A stretch of 64,000 nt of DNA from Chryseobacterium lacus. GTDB taxonomy: Bacteria > Bacteroidota > Bacteroidia > Flavobacteriales > Weeksellaceae. The notes below the pieces were generated by a model. That model saw only the letters and a program-made list of their open reading frames with translations. It had not been told where the DNA came from and ran no database searches. A program made the translations under genes and the position numbers. The stretch is taken from NCBI RefSeq assembly GCF_003336205.1, contig NZ_QPIE01000004.1:285995-349994 (forward strand). Direction: 5' to 3'. How positions within the stretch are numbered: the first letter of the stretch is position 1; each line of letters begins with the position of its first letter. Below, piece after piece: positions 30,129-38,601 of this stretch.

Positions 30129-31207
30129 TATACCAGTATTTTTTCGATGATGGTACTCATTTTCTCAGCCGTTGTATCCCAGGAAGTTTTTTCCAGAATT
30201 TCATTATATCTTTTTTGGAACCGGGTGTTCGGATTCTGAACGGCGTTATGGAAATCTTCTGCAGTGTCCACCAGCATAATGCAATCGCTGTAATCTCTAA
30301 CCACGTCTTTTATTTTTGTTGAAATAATAGGCTTGGAGGCCGACATGTATTCTAAGGTTTTGGTTGGGCTGATGTATTTCGTGGCATCATTCAAAGCGAA
30401 CGGCATCATGGCGATATCGAAATAATTCAGATAGGCAGGAAGTTCTTCATAAGATTTCATGCCGAGATAATAAATGTTTTTTTCCTTCGGAAGGTCTGCG
30501 TCGCTGATTTTGCAAAGCGGTCCTACCATAACGAAAGAAACATCAGGAGTCATTTTCGCAGTTTTCTGAAGAAGATCTAAATCAATTCGCTCGTCAATAA
30601 CGCCATAATATCCCACAATAGGAGTTGGGATATGACGCATGTCTTTAGGTTTTTCTACATCTGTTTTGGAGAAATGATCCATATCTACAGAACTCGGGAA
30701 GCAAAATACATTATGGTGCTTTTGGGATTTTGATTCGTAGAGCGATTTTCCTCCTGTAAACACTGCATCAGCCGCCTGTAACAGTTGGTTTTCCTGTTCT
30801 ATTAATTTTTTCGGAGCACCCCGGAATAAGGACAGCTCATCCATACAGTCATAAACAATAGTTTCAAAATCAAGATGTTCCAAAACAGAAACGAAGGCCG
30901 GCGAATAGAACCAGCCGATTTCAAAAGATTTGGAGTGGAGTCTTTTTTGGAGATAAGGCCCAATATCTTCAATGTCGTTCACAGGTGGCTGACAAACATG
31001 GAGGTTTGCATTGATTTCTTTGATTTCAAAAGGGCCTTTTCCATTGAGTTTTGTTTGCACAGGTTCCTCAACAACCAAGATTTTGTGGTTTTTGGCAAGC
31101 CTTGAAATAAGGTGTTGCGGTCGCTGATAAACGAAATCCCAGCGAAGATGACAAAAGACAATCATGTCATATTCCTCCCCGGAATAGTACTTTACTGTAG
31201 TTTCCAT
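30128..31207 (-). CDS. GT-B glycosyltransferase
   Basis: The protein of about 359 residues, taken from METTVKYYSGEE, is a two-domain glycosyltransferase: LRWDFVYQRPQHLISRLA near residue 24 and a C-terminal donor site with FALNDATKYISPTKTLEYMSASKPII. A longer frame to 31288 exists, but the extra 27 residues are not family-like. As first gene of the four-gene operon it likely adds a sugar, possibly galactofuranose, to a surface glycan. Confidence 0.88.
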   Translation of the reverse strand: METTVKYYSGEEYDMIVFCHLRWDFVYQRPQHLISRLAKNHKILVVEEPVQTKLNGKGPFEIKEINANLHVCQPPVNDIEDIGPYLQKRLHSKSFEIGWFYSPAFVSVLEHLDFETIVYDCMDELSLFRGAPKKLIEQENQLLQAADAVFTGGKSLYESKSQKHHNVFCFPSSVDMDHFSKTDVEKPKDMRHIPTPIVGYYGVIDERIDLDLLQKTAKMTPDVSFVMVGPLCKISDADLPKEKNIYYLGMKSYEELPAYLNYFDIAMMPFALNDATKYISPTKTLEYMSASKPIISTKIKDVVRDYSDCIMLVDTAEDFHNAVQNPNTRFQKRYNEILEKTSWDTTAEKMSTIIEKILV

Positions 31208-31288
31208 AATATTGATATTTAATGTTTGTTTTGAAATGAGATAATTGGGGCGATCCCGAACTTTATGTAATGCACATGAAAGTTCCAT

Positions 31289-31895
31289 TGTGCAGCATCA
31301 AAGATAACGCCATCATAACATAAAGTGAGTAAATAAGAAATATATATGATAAATGTGTAACGTTATTTTTAATTCACGTCATTATATGCTAAAAGAATAA
31401 TTTATTTATTCAAATAAGATAAAGGTATATCAGGGATTTAAAGCTTGTTTTTGAGCTTATAAGTGTTTTAAATTAAGTTCCGCTCATATTACAAGAAATT
31501 ATAACTGTAAAGGTAAATCGGATTAAAAAGTCATATAGTTTCGGGAATGGCGGCATCGGAATGAACAGTATCATGTACAATGGCACCATGTTGTTCATTT
31601 CTGACAGATTACTTTTTGCCATTTTTTTATTTTAATTTAGTCTGATGCTAAGGGTACACGATTTTTGTAAACCAAATTCAGCCTACACAAGTCAACAGAT
31701 TCTTCTTGCTACAACAAGATCATGTGTCTTGCGATGGTGTTCAGATAGTAGATGTAAATATTTTCAGAATAGAAAGAGATGATGAATAATTTTACAAACA
31801 ATCTACAATTAACAGTAAATAAAAAGTTTATATAAATCTCCCGTGTAAGCAAAAAAACACGTCCCGGTTTCCAAAACTATTCCTTATCTTTCAGC
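31289..31895. other. Intergenic region, divergent promoters
   Basis: About 600 AT-rich bases separate the divergent sugar operon and the Crp/Fnr gene. No ORF with protein-like sequence is seen. TATCTTTC just upstream of the regulator start (near 31884) is a weak -7 candidate. Confidence 0.45.
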
Positions 31896-32489
31896 ATGAT
31901 TTCTGAAGAACTCTTACGAAAACACGGTGCCCTGGTACATCGCTATGAGCCACAGGATTTCATATATGAAGAAAATCAGGAGGTAGAATACTATTTCCAA
32001 ATAATTTCCGGTAAAGTGAAACTGAATAACTTCGAGGGTGAGGGCAAAGAGTTTATTCAGCATATTTTAGAAGAAGGGCAGTGTTTTGGAGAAGCCCTGT
32101 TGTTTCTAAACAGAAAATATCCGTCCAATGCTATCGCCCTCTGCGACTGCGAAATTCTGGAACTTCCGAAAGCAAAATTCTTCTCTTTACTGGAAGAGCA
32201 TCCGCAATATTCTCTTGAAATAAACCGCAATCTCGCACAACGGCTTTATTATAAAATGCTGATGTCACAGAACATCTTCTCAAAAGATCCCCATGTTCGT
32301 CTTACGGTACTCATGGATTATTTTAAACAAATACATAGTACAAGTTTATCAGATCCGTATTGTATTCCTTTAACGCGGCAGCAGATGGCCAACCTTACTG
32401 GCCTAAGGGTCGAAACCGTCATCCGGACGGTTAAACTGATGGAAAAAAAAGGAGAACTTCAGATCAAAGATCATAAAATCTACTATTGA
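31896..32489 (+). CDS. Crp/Fnr family transcriptional regulator
   Basis: The 197-residue protein has an N-terminal cyclic-nucleotide-binding-like beta roll (FQIISGKVKLNN, EGQCFGEALLF) and a C-terminal winged helix with LTRQQMANLTGLRVETVIRTVKLMEKKGEL. It lacks the four-cysteine cluster of true Fnr, so a [4Fe-4S] oxygen sensor is unlikely; redox, NO or heme sensing is possible. It lies 95 bases upstream of the cbb3-like oxidase operon on the same strand, suggesting control of respiration. Confidence 0.9.
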   Translation: MISEELLRKHGALVHRYEPQDFIYEENQEVEYYFQIISGKVKLNNFEGEGKEFIQHILEEGQCFGEALLFLNRKYPSNAIALCDCEILELPKAKFFSLLEEHPQYSLEINRNLAQRLYYKMLMSQNIFSKDPHVRLTVLMDYFKQIHSTSLSDPYCIPLTRQQMANLTGLRVETVIRTVKLMEKKGELQIKDHKIYY

Positions 32490-32584
32490 GGCCAGACGCT
32501 TTATGATTGAGGTCATAAGGACCCATTTTTAATCACGATAATTTTAGGGTTTGGAATGAGACTGATCTCTCCTCAAAGTACATC

Positions 32585-34321
32585 ATGGATAAACTTTTCA
32601 ATGAGCCCGGACTGCAGCTCACCATCATACTTCTTGCTATACCGATTATTTTCGCCATCATTCTTATGCTGATTCGGGTCAACCGGATGATTAAAGATGT
32701 GATGAGAAAAATCGAATTAAAATCAGTGAATGAAAAAATTGCCGGGATGCAGCCTGAGGAAATTTCCGCACTGGAGACCCGCCGGCAGGAACTGGAGTTT
32801 CAGCTTTCAGGGAACGAACTTTCTCCCGAAACCCGCGTAAAAGACCCGAAAGGGATTATTGCTAAAACAGCGGATGTTACCGATATCCGGTTTCTCCATA
32901 CCAAGAGGAAATCAGCAGGTGGAAAAATAGAAATTCCAACGGAAGAAAAGCAACTCATTCTCTGGTATCTGGCTTGTGCCATCTTCTGGCTTTTTGTAGG
33001 AACTTCCGTGGGTTTTTACCTTGGGATAAAATTCGTTGCTCCGGATGCCGATCACATCAGCTGGCTCAGCTTCGGCAGACTCAGGCCGGTGCATACCAAT
33101 ATGGTGTTTTGGGGTTGGTCATCGATGGCGATGGTGGGTTTTTCCTATTATGTTGTTCCTCGGGTAGGAAACACCCGTATTTTCAGTGTCAGAACAGGAT
33201 ACACCACCTTAGCACTGATGAACGCTGCAGTATTAATTGGCAGTATCTTCCTGATGTCTGGAATTAACAACAGTGGCGGAGAATACCGCGAATACATCTG
33301 GCCGGTCATGTCCCTTTTTGCTGTAGGCATTATTATCACCGTTTACAATCTTTTGAAAACCATAGCTGCCCGGAAAACAGAAGAAATTTATGTATCCAAT
33401 TGGTACATCGTAGCAGCCATGATGTTTGTAATTACCATTCTCGTGGTAGCCTACCTTCCTTTCTGGCAACAGGGGCTGGGAGAGACGATTGTCCAAGGGT
33501 ATTTCATGCACCAGGGTGTTGGCATGTGGTTCATGTTTCTGAACCTCGGATTGATGTATTATTTTCTCCCTCAGGAACTCAACAGTCCCGTATATTCTTA
33601 CAGCCTGAGCATTTTGGCATTCTGGACCCAGATTCTTTTCTATACCCTTATCGGAACGCATCATTTTATCTTCAGTGCCATTCCCTGGTGGATGCAGACG
33701 GTCGCCATCGTAGCAAGTGTCGGAATGGTTATTCCCGTAGCGGCCGGAAGTGTGAATTTCATGATGACCATTCGCGGATCATGGCACCGCCTGAAGCTCA
33801 GTTATGTGCTTCCGTTTTATGTAGTGTCTATTATTTTTTATTTCACCGGATCCATGCAGGGAACAGTGGAAGCCTTCCGCACCACCAATCTGTTGTGGCA
33901 CTTCACCGATTTTACGGTGGCACATTCGCATTTAACCATGTATGGCATCATCACTTTTATGCTGTTTTCATTTACCTATACCCTGATTCCGAGGCTCACT
34001 TCCTTACAACCGCCAAGTTTGACGGTAGGGCTGCATTTCTGGATGGCTTTAATCGGAGTGCTGCTCTATACCATTTCCCTGATGATTGGAAGCACCGAAA
34101 AAGGAATGCTCTGGATGGCGAAAAAACCATTTATTGAAAGCGTGGTCCTCATGGTTCCGTATTGGTTGTGGAGGGCCATTGGCGGTACCATGATGTGGAT
34201 ATCCCATATCATTTTCGCCTACAATTTTTACCGCATGATAAAACCCCGGAAAGAAATCTTAGTGCCTCAGACGCCGGCTGAAATTCTGCAGAGCATCAAA
34301 TTAAAACCTTCAGATAAATAA
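32585..34321 (+). CDS. ccoN: cbb3-type cytochrome c oxidase subunit I (CcoN-like)
   Basis: This 578-residue heme-copper oxidase has an N-terminal extension of about 120 residues with one membrane helix and a charged helical part. The catalytic barrel shows RPVHTNMVFWGW (heme b histidine), GYFMHQGVGMW (helix VI copper ligand), GTHHF (CuB pair), FYFTGSMQG with the cbb3-type helix VII tyrosine, and TVAHSHLTMYG (heme histidines). All ligands are present, though the helix VI context differs from the usual YGHN. It overlaps the next gene by one base. Confidence 0.85.
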   Translation: MDKLFNEPGLQLTIILLAIPIIFAIILMLIRVNRMIKDVMRKIELKSVNEKIAGMQPEEISALETRRQELEFQLSGNELSPETRVKDPKGIIAKTADVTDIRFLHTKRKSAGGKIEIPTEEKQLILWYLACAIFWLFVGTSVGFYLGIKFVAPDADHISWLSFGRLRPVHTNMVFWGWSSMAMVGFSYYVVPRVGNTRIFSVRTGYTTLALMNAAVLIGSIFLMSGINNSGGEYREYIWPVMSLFAVGIIITVYNLLKTIAARKTEEIYVSNWYIVAAMMFVITILVVAYLPFWQQGLGETIVQGYFMHQGVGMWFMFLNLGLMYYFLPQELNSPVYSYSLSILAFWTQILFYTLIGTHHFIFSAIPWWMQTVAIVASVGMVIPVAAGSVNFMMTIRGSWHRLKLSYVLPFYVVSIIFYFTGSMQGTVEAFRTTNLLWHFTDFTVAHSHLTMYGIITFMLFSFTYTLIPRLTSLQPPSLTVGLHFWMALIGVLLYTISLMIGSTEKGMLWMAKKPFIESVVLMVPYWLWRAIGGTMMWISHIIFAYNFYRMIKPRKEILVPQTPAEILQSIKLKPSDK

Positions 34322-35313
34322 TGAATTTTTACAACAACCATACAAAACTTTTCTCTTCGGCACTGGCCTTTTTTCTGGTGCTCACCCTGATTATATGTAT
34401 TTTGCCTGCGTTGAATAATGAGAAGATAAACAAGCCGCTGCCCGGAAGCAAGGCACTCACGGAAAGTGAATATAACGGAAGGGCAGTGTACATCCGCGAG
34501 GGCTGCGTGGCTTGCCATACCCAGCAGGTGCGCAATGTGGATATGGATCAGGTTTTCGGAAACCGCCCAAGCCTGGCCGTGGATTACGCACGGAACAAAA
34601 GACTGAACATTTGGCAGAATACCGCCACCCTGATGGGAACGGAAAGAACCGGCCCCGACCTCATCAGCATCGGAACACGGCAGCCAAGTAAAGAATGGCA
34701 GTATACCCATCTGTACAACCCGAGGGCCGTAGTCCCGGAATCTATCATGCCCTCCTATAAATGGCTTTTTATCGTGAAAGACCAGCTGGGTCCGGGAGAT
34801 GTGGAGGTAAATATTCCTGAGCAGTTCAGATCCGGGATAAAAGGCAAGATTGTCCCGTCAAAAGATGCGGAAGATCTGGTGGCCTATTTGTTGAGCCTTC
34901 AGCAGGCGGAACTTCCGAAAAGTATTGTGCCGAGGGAGTTTCTGTATAAAGCAAAAGAAAAACCAGCTGCAGCCGGCGGTGGAGGAAGCAACTTGCCGGA
35001 CGGCGGTACACTGTACACCGCCAACTGTGCCAGCTGTCATCAGGCAAGTGGGGAAGGACTTGCCGGTGCTTTTCCGCCCCTAAAAGGAAGCCCAATAGTC
35101 GTAGGAGAGGATCTGGAACTGTTTGTAACGATCATTATGAAAGGTTACGACCCGCGGCCTGAATATGCCGCCATGCCGGCCGTGGGAACCAATGCATCAC
35201 TGACGCCTGAACAGGTCGCAGCACTCATCAACCACGAAAGAAGCAGTTGGGGAAACAGCGCAGAGCCCGTGACAGCTGAACAAGTAAAAGCCATTATGGA
35301 TAAAATTAAATAA
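34321..35313 (+). CDS. ccoO: CcoO-like cytochrome c subunit fused to a second cytochrome c domain
   Basis: The 330-residue protein has an N-terminal membrane anchor, then the CcoO part with the heme motif GCVACHTQQVRN near residue 60, RTGPDLISIGTR and PESIMPSYKWLF (methionine ligand). A C-terminal class I cytochrome c domain follows with CASCH near residue 238 and a methionine in YAAMPAVG. This fuses CcoO with a CcoP-like monoheme domain in one chain. It feeds electrons from periplasmic donors to the CcoN-like subunit. Confidence 0.87.
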   Translation: MNFYNNHTKLFSSALAFFLVLTLIICILPALNNEKINKPLPGSKALTESEYNGRAVYIREGCVACHTQQVRNVDMDQVFGNRPSLAVDYARNKRLNIWQNTATLMGTERTGPDLISIGTRQPSKEWQYTHLYNPRAVVPESIMPSYKWLFIVKDQLGPGDVEVNIPEQFRSGIKGKIVPSKDAEDLVAYLLSLQQAELPKSIVPREFLYKAKEKPAAAGGGGSNLPDGGTLYTANCASCHQASGEGLAGAFPPLKGSPIVVGEDLELFVTIIMKGYDPRPEYAAMPAVGTNASLTPEQVAALINHERSSWGNSAEPVTAEQVKAIMDKIK

Positions 35314-35314
35314 A

Positions 35315-35575
35315 ATGAAAAAAATATTGTGGACTTTATTGTTTTTCCTCGGCGGATCTGTCTGGTACGCAGCTTGTGAAGCGTGCAAACTGCAGCAACC
35401 CAAGATAACGCAGGAACTGACTCACGGAACCGGCCCTAATTCCGGCTGGGACTGGCTGATCGTTGCCCTCATTGCCGCCATTACCCTCTATACGCTTTTT
35501 TATGCACTGAAATACCTGATCAGGCCGGGTGAGAAAAACAAAGAGCATATTAAAAATGAAGTGCTGGAATTTTAA
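35315..35575 (+). CDS. Small two-helix membrane protein of the oxidase operon
   Basis: The 86-residue protein has an N-terminal hydrophobic segment (ILWTLLFFLGGSVWYAACEAC) and a second helix (WLIVALIAAITLYTLFYAL) with a polar loop between. It starts 1 base after the CcoO-like stop. It may be an accessory or assembly subunit in the position of CcoQ or CcoS; no family is recognised with confidence. Confidence 0.7.
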   Translation: MKKILWTLLFFLGGSVWYAACEACKLQQPKITQELTHGTGPNSGWDWLIVALIAAITLYTLFYALKYLIRPGEKNKEHIKNEVLEF

Positions 35576-35586
35576 AAATTAAAAAG

Positions 35587-35988
35587 ATGCCGGAAAACAA
35601 TGCCATGGTGTATCTGTATATAGACGACGGGACTCACCCGGTAGCGGCGCTGAATACCCCTGTGGTCTTCAACCTCGATACCACGAAACTAACCGACGGA
35701 GTACACACCCTGAAAATCGTCAGCCAGTTCGATCAGAAAGAAGGCCTGAAAATCATTCCATTCACGGTACGAAACGGGCCCATTATCCATATCGAAGGCC
35801 TTAGCGAAAACGAAACCGTGAGCGGCACTTTGCCTTTGATGCTGAATGCGTACGATACCGGAAGAAAGCAGAGTTTCATCATCAAGGGAAGCGAGAACCC
35901 GAGAACCATTCCCGTCTGGGTGTGGCTCATTGCGCTTGTTTTCGTGGCGTGGGCCGCTTTCTATCTCGTGACTAATTTTAGCCTTTAG
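35587..35988 (+). CDS. Ig-like-fold protein with a C-terminal membrane anchor
   Basis: The 133 residues have a beta-rich N-terminal part reading like an Ig-fold (VVFNLDTTKLTDGVHTLKIV, IIPFTVRNGP) and one C-terminal helix (VWVWLIALVFVAWAAFYLV). No signal peptide is seen, so it would be tail-anchored; the side on which the Ig-like part lies is uncertain. It is the last gene of the oxidase operon, 11 bases after the previous one. Its function is unknown. Confidence 0.68.
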   Translation: MPENNAMVYLYIDDGTHPVAALNTPVVFNLDTTKLTDGVHTLKIVSQFDQKEGLKIIPFTVRNGPIIHIEGLSENETVSGTLPLMLNAYDTGRKQSFIIKGSENPRTIPVWVWLIALVFVAWAAFYLVTNFSL

Positions 35989-36124
35989 TGCAGGGGGTGT
36001 CGAGTCTAAATGACTTCTCAGGTGTTTTACAGATGAGGTATCTTGATAGTTATCATAGGTATTTGTTGAAATGATGGCCGTTTTGTCTAGTCAAAATCAT
36101 GTGAGTCAAGATCATTCTGCAGAT

Positions 36125-36922
36125 TTATTTCTTTTCAAACTTACTTCGGATATATTCAGTAAGCTCATCTTTATTTTTCACTTTGTTATAAAGCTTTCGG
36201 GCAAGCTTCAGCATTTTTTCATCGTTATTCATGGTTCCTACTTCATATAAACTTAGTGCATAGTTTCCGTTATAATGGTCAGTTTTGGCAAGCTTATTTT
36301 TCACTTTTTCATAATATAGTAATGATTCCGCGTGTTGGCCATTTAAGGTTAGGAGAATGGCTTTCAATAATTGCGTGTCGGCATTGGGTTCCTTATACTT
36401 TTCTTCTGCTATATGAATGTTTTCCAGACCATACTCTACGTCTCCAATAATGGTTGAAGTTAAAGCGACACCATAGAACCCTTCCGGACTCCTTGGAAAG
36501 TATTTTTTTATTTCCTCATATTTTCTACGTGCGACCTTATCTGCACCCACGAGCATACTTATGGACGCTAAATTTTGTTTATATTCTAAAGATTTATTCT
36601 GAGCCAGGCTGTCTGCTATATAATACATTACTACCGCTTCTTTGTTCATATTGCTTTTTCTGAAAACGTATCCGGCCCAGTAATAAGCATCACAGAATGC
36701 AGAATCTATTGTAATCATTTCTGTCATAATTTCTGCAGCTGAACCGAGATAAAGATTTTTTTGAATCAATTCAATTCCAAGCGGGAAAATGTCTCTTGCT
36801 CTTTGGGTATCCGGAAAAGTACAGGTAGTGCTTTTAAAATCGAAGTTTTTTGTAAGTTCGGATTGAGCATTTAAATGCGTTAGTAAGCCCAATAAAAGAA
36901 AAAATAAAACTTTTATTTTCAT
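36125..36922 (-). CDS. Secreted TPR-like protein of unknown function
   Basis: The 265-residue protein has a signal peptide (MKIKVLFFLLLGLLTHLNA) followed by helical pairs that look like tetratricopeptide repeats (AYYWAGYVFRKSNMNKEAVVMY, GYALTS-like EGFYGVALTSTIIGDVEYG, YNGNYALSLYEVGTM). It is probably periplasmic and may scaffold proteins. There is no operon partner. Confidence 0.72.
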   Translation of the reverse strand: MKIKVLFFLLLGLLTHLNAQSELTKNFDFKSTTCTFPDTQRARDIFPLGIELIQKNLYLGSAAEIMTEMITIDSAFCDAYYWAGYVFRKSNMNKEAVVMYYIADSLAQNKSLEYKQNLASISMLVGADKVARRKYEEIKKYFPRSPEGFYGVALTSTIIGDVEYGLENIHIAEEKYKEPNADTQLLKAILLTLNGQHAESLLYYEKVKNKLAKTDHYNGNYALSLYEVGTMNNDEKMLKLARKLYNKVKNKDELTEYIRSKFEKK

Positions 36923-37248
36923 AGAGGTAGGTTTATCATTCAGTAGAGTGGTTCAGAGCCTGTAAGGTAAAGGTTGAAAAGCATCTGATCAAATATACTT
37001 AAAACCTTCATTCAGAGAAAAAAAAATATTAAAATCCTTTAGAACTCCATTAGGCCGTTGAAAAGGAATCCACTATCAAAAACCGGTTTGATGATTGGTT
37101 CCAAAATCTTTTAGTGTCATGATTTTTGCAATATTTTTATTCCTTCTGAGAGCAATACTGTTTCGCAAGCTTTATAACACACAATACAAATAGATGAATT
37201 TCATCATAAAAATAAGGTAACTTACATACAGTAAACTACCAAGGATAT
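36923..37248. other. Intergenic region with nothing recognised
   Basis: About 325 AT-rich bases between two minus-strand genes. No ORF, hairpin or repeat could be supported. Confidence 0.5.
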
Positions 37249-37812
37249 TTATACATACAAATACTTCTGATAATCAATAAAAGTATTTCTTATCGTTTTC
37301 ACGTCACCGAGTTTATACTTGGCATCCGGAATAGAGTTGTATTTCAGCTGAATGAAGGCACTGATCTTTTCATCATCTAGTTCTTCCACACCGTTACGGA
37401 TGTATTGCGAAAGCACGAATTCCAGAAACTCTCTGTAATTGGCATCCATACTGTCAAACTGAAGCCGTGCTTTCTCAGCACGTTCCACACGCTCAAGAAT
37501 TTTGCTACCGTAGGCAACATAAGAAAGTACATCGAAGATGTCACTGTTTTCTGCATTAAGAATCTTTTGAAATTCAATGAGCTGATCTTTGGTAAAGCCT
37601 TTTTCTGATAGTTTTTCCAGAAGTTTTTTACGCGTTGCCGGAACGCTCCACTGTTCTTTAAGATCGGCTTCGCTGGTGAAAAAGGAAGGCAGTTCGCCGT
37701 ACAGTTGTTTCAGGAATTCTGAAGCGGTAATTGGGGTGCCGTCTGCTGACCAAAAAGAGGTTGTTGTCATTGACTGTAGCTGACGGACTTTACCGTCTGC
37801 CAGAATATGAAA
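37249..37812 (-). pseudogene. C-terminal fragment of a type I restriction enzyme R subunit (HsdR)
   Basis: The frame reads as the end of HsdR: ILADGKVRQLQSM, then TSFWSADGTPITASEFL, LPSFFTSEADLKEQWS and TRKKLLEKLSEKGF. Homology runs upstream of the first ATG (37770) to an in-frame TGA near 37813, so the nuclease and helicase domains are lost. No hsdM or hsdS remains in the window. It is a decayed remnant that could at most yield a 173-residue protein. Confidence 0.85.
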
Positions 37813-37923
37813 TCAAAGAAATGTAATCGGATATTTCCTTCAAGATCCTCTAATATATTTGGTGTAGTTCGTCATAACATCCTTTTTTTAGGACGGGTCA
37901 AAAAACTATTTCCAACCCTCTTT

Positions 37924-38022
37924 CTTCGAATACTGTTCGGGTCTCCTTCGGGTCGTGTTCGGTAAAATGGGGGTTTTACCGAAGGTCTACCGAACACGAC
38001 CCGAAGACCATCCGAACAAACA
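37924..38022. repeat. 11-bp periodic repeat array A, palindromic overall
   Basis: Nine consecutive 11-base units are in exact phase. The first four carry TTCG(G) at the same place (CTTCGAATACT, GTTCGGGTCTC, CTTCGGGTCGT, GTTCGGTAAAA), the middle one is TGGGGGTTTTA, and the last four begin CCGAA (CCGAAGGTCTA, CCGAACACGAC, CCGAAGACCAT, CCGAACAAACA). Because CCGAA is the complement of TTCGG, the array reverses in the middle and can fold on itself. Confidence 0.8.
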
Positions 38023-38274
38023 GCAAAAAAAAACGGAGTTAGAAGTAAAAAACTGCGGAAGAATCCCAACAATTTCAAAATTTTAAGAGGGTAAGCAAGC
38101 GTTCAAAATATTAATTATTGCAAAAGCACAGAATAAATTTGCTGATTATCTGTCTTTTCGTATCTTTGGAAATCACCGCTGCAAGACGGCCTTATTTTAA
38201 GCTGTTTTTGTACTTTATGGCTGATTCGTTATATTGTATTCTTCAGAAATCCCAGCAATAAAGGCTCCCCGAAC

Positions 38275-38384
38275 GTTCCACCATAGTTCCACCATAGTTG
38301 TACCGTAGTTCCGGCGTAGCTCCCGGTACCCTCCCGGTACTCTCCCGCCTATCTAAGGCTACCCTACAGTATATACGGTGTATT
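38275..38384. repeat. 11-bp periodic repeat array B
   Basis: Ten degenerate 11-base units are in phase: GTTCCACCATA twice, GTTGTACCGTA, GTTCCGGCGTA, GCTCCCGGTAC, CCTCCCGGTAC, TCTCCCGCCTA, then weaker units to TACGGTGTATT. No ORF is involved. It lies between array A and the P-type ATPase gene. Confidence 0.75.
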
Positions 38385-38417
38385 CATTTGACTTTTACAT
38401 TAAACACTGAATCATTG

Positions 38418-38546
38418 CGTGAAATTATCTTTCTGCTTTTCCCTTTTCCCGTTTCTCTACTTTAAAATCTGAAAATCCGTGAAATCTGTGAGAACTCAAT
38501 CCGTCATCGTTACACCATCTTTACGTGAAATTATCTTTCTGCTTTT
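38418..38546. repeat. Pair of 23-base direct repeats upstream of the P-type ATPase gene
   Basis: The 23-base sequence starting CGTGAAATTATCTTTCTGCT occurs at 38418-38440 and again at 38524-38546. Between them is the phrase AATCCGTGAAATCTGTGAGA, variants of which recur at about 14570 and (reversed) at 56250. Confidence 0.7.
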
Positions 38547-38601
38547 TCTCTTCGCTTTTCCCTGAAATTAGCTAAATTTGAAATCACAGCAAACATACCG
38601 T

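Noticed and set aside
32585..34321. CcoN-like gene as a NorB-type NO reductase
   Set aside because: It has the helix VI histidine, the cbb3-type helix VII tyrosine and His-x-His in helix X, and a CcoO-type partner, so cbb3-like oxidase fits better.
38578..38601. TTG start for the P-type ATPase
   Set aside because: ATG 38602 gives the usual start; the eight extra codons add nothing recognisable.
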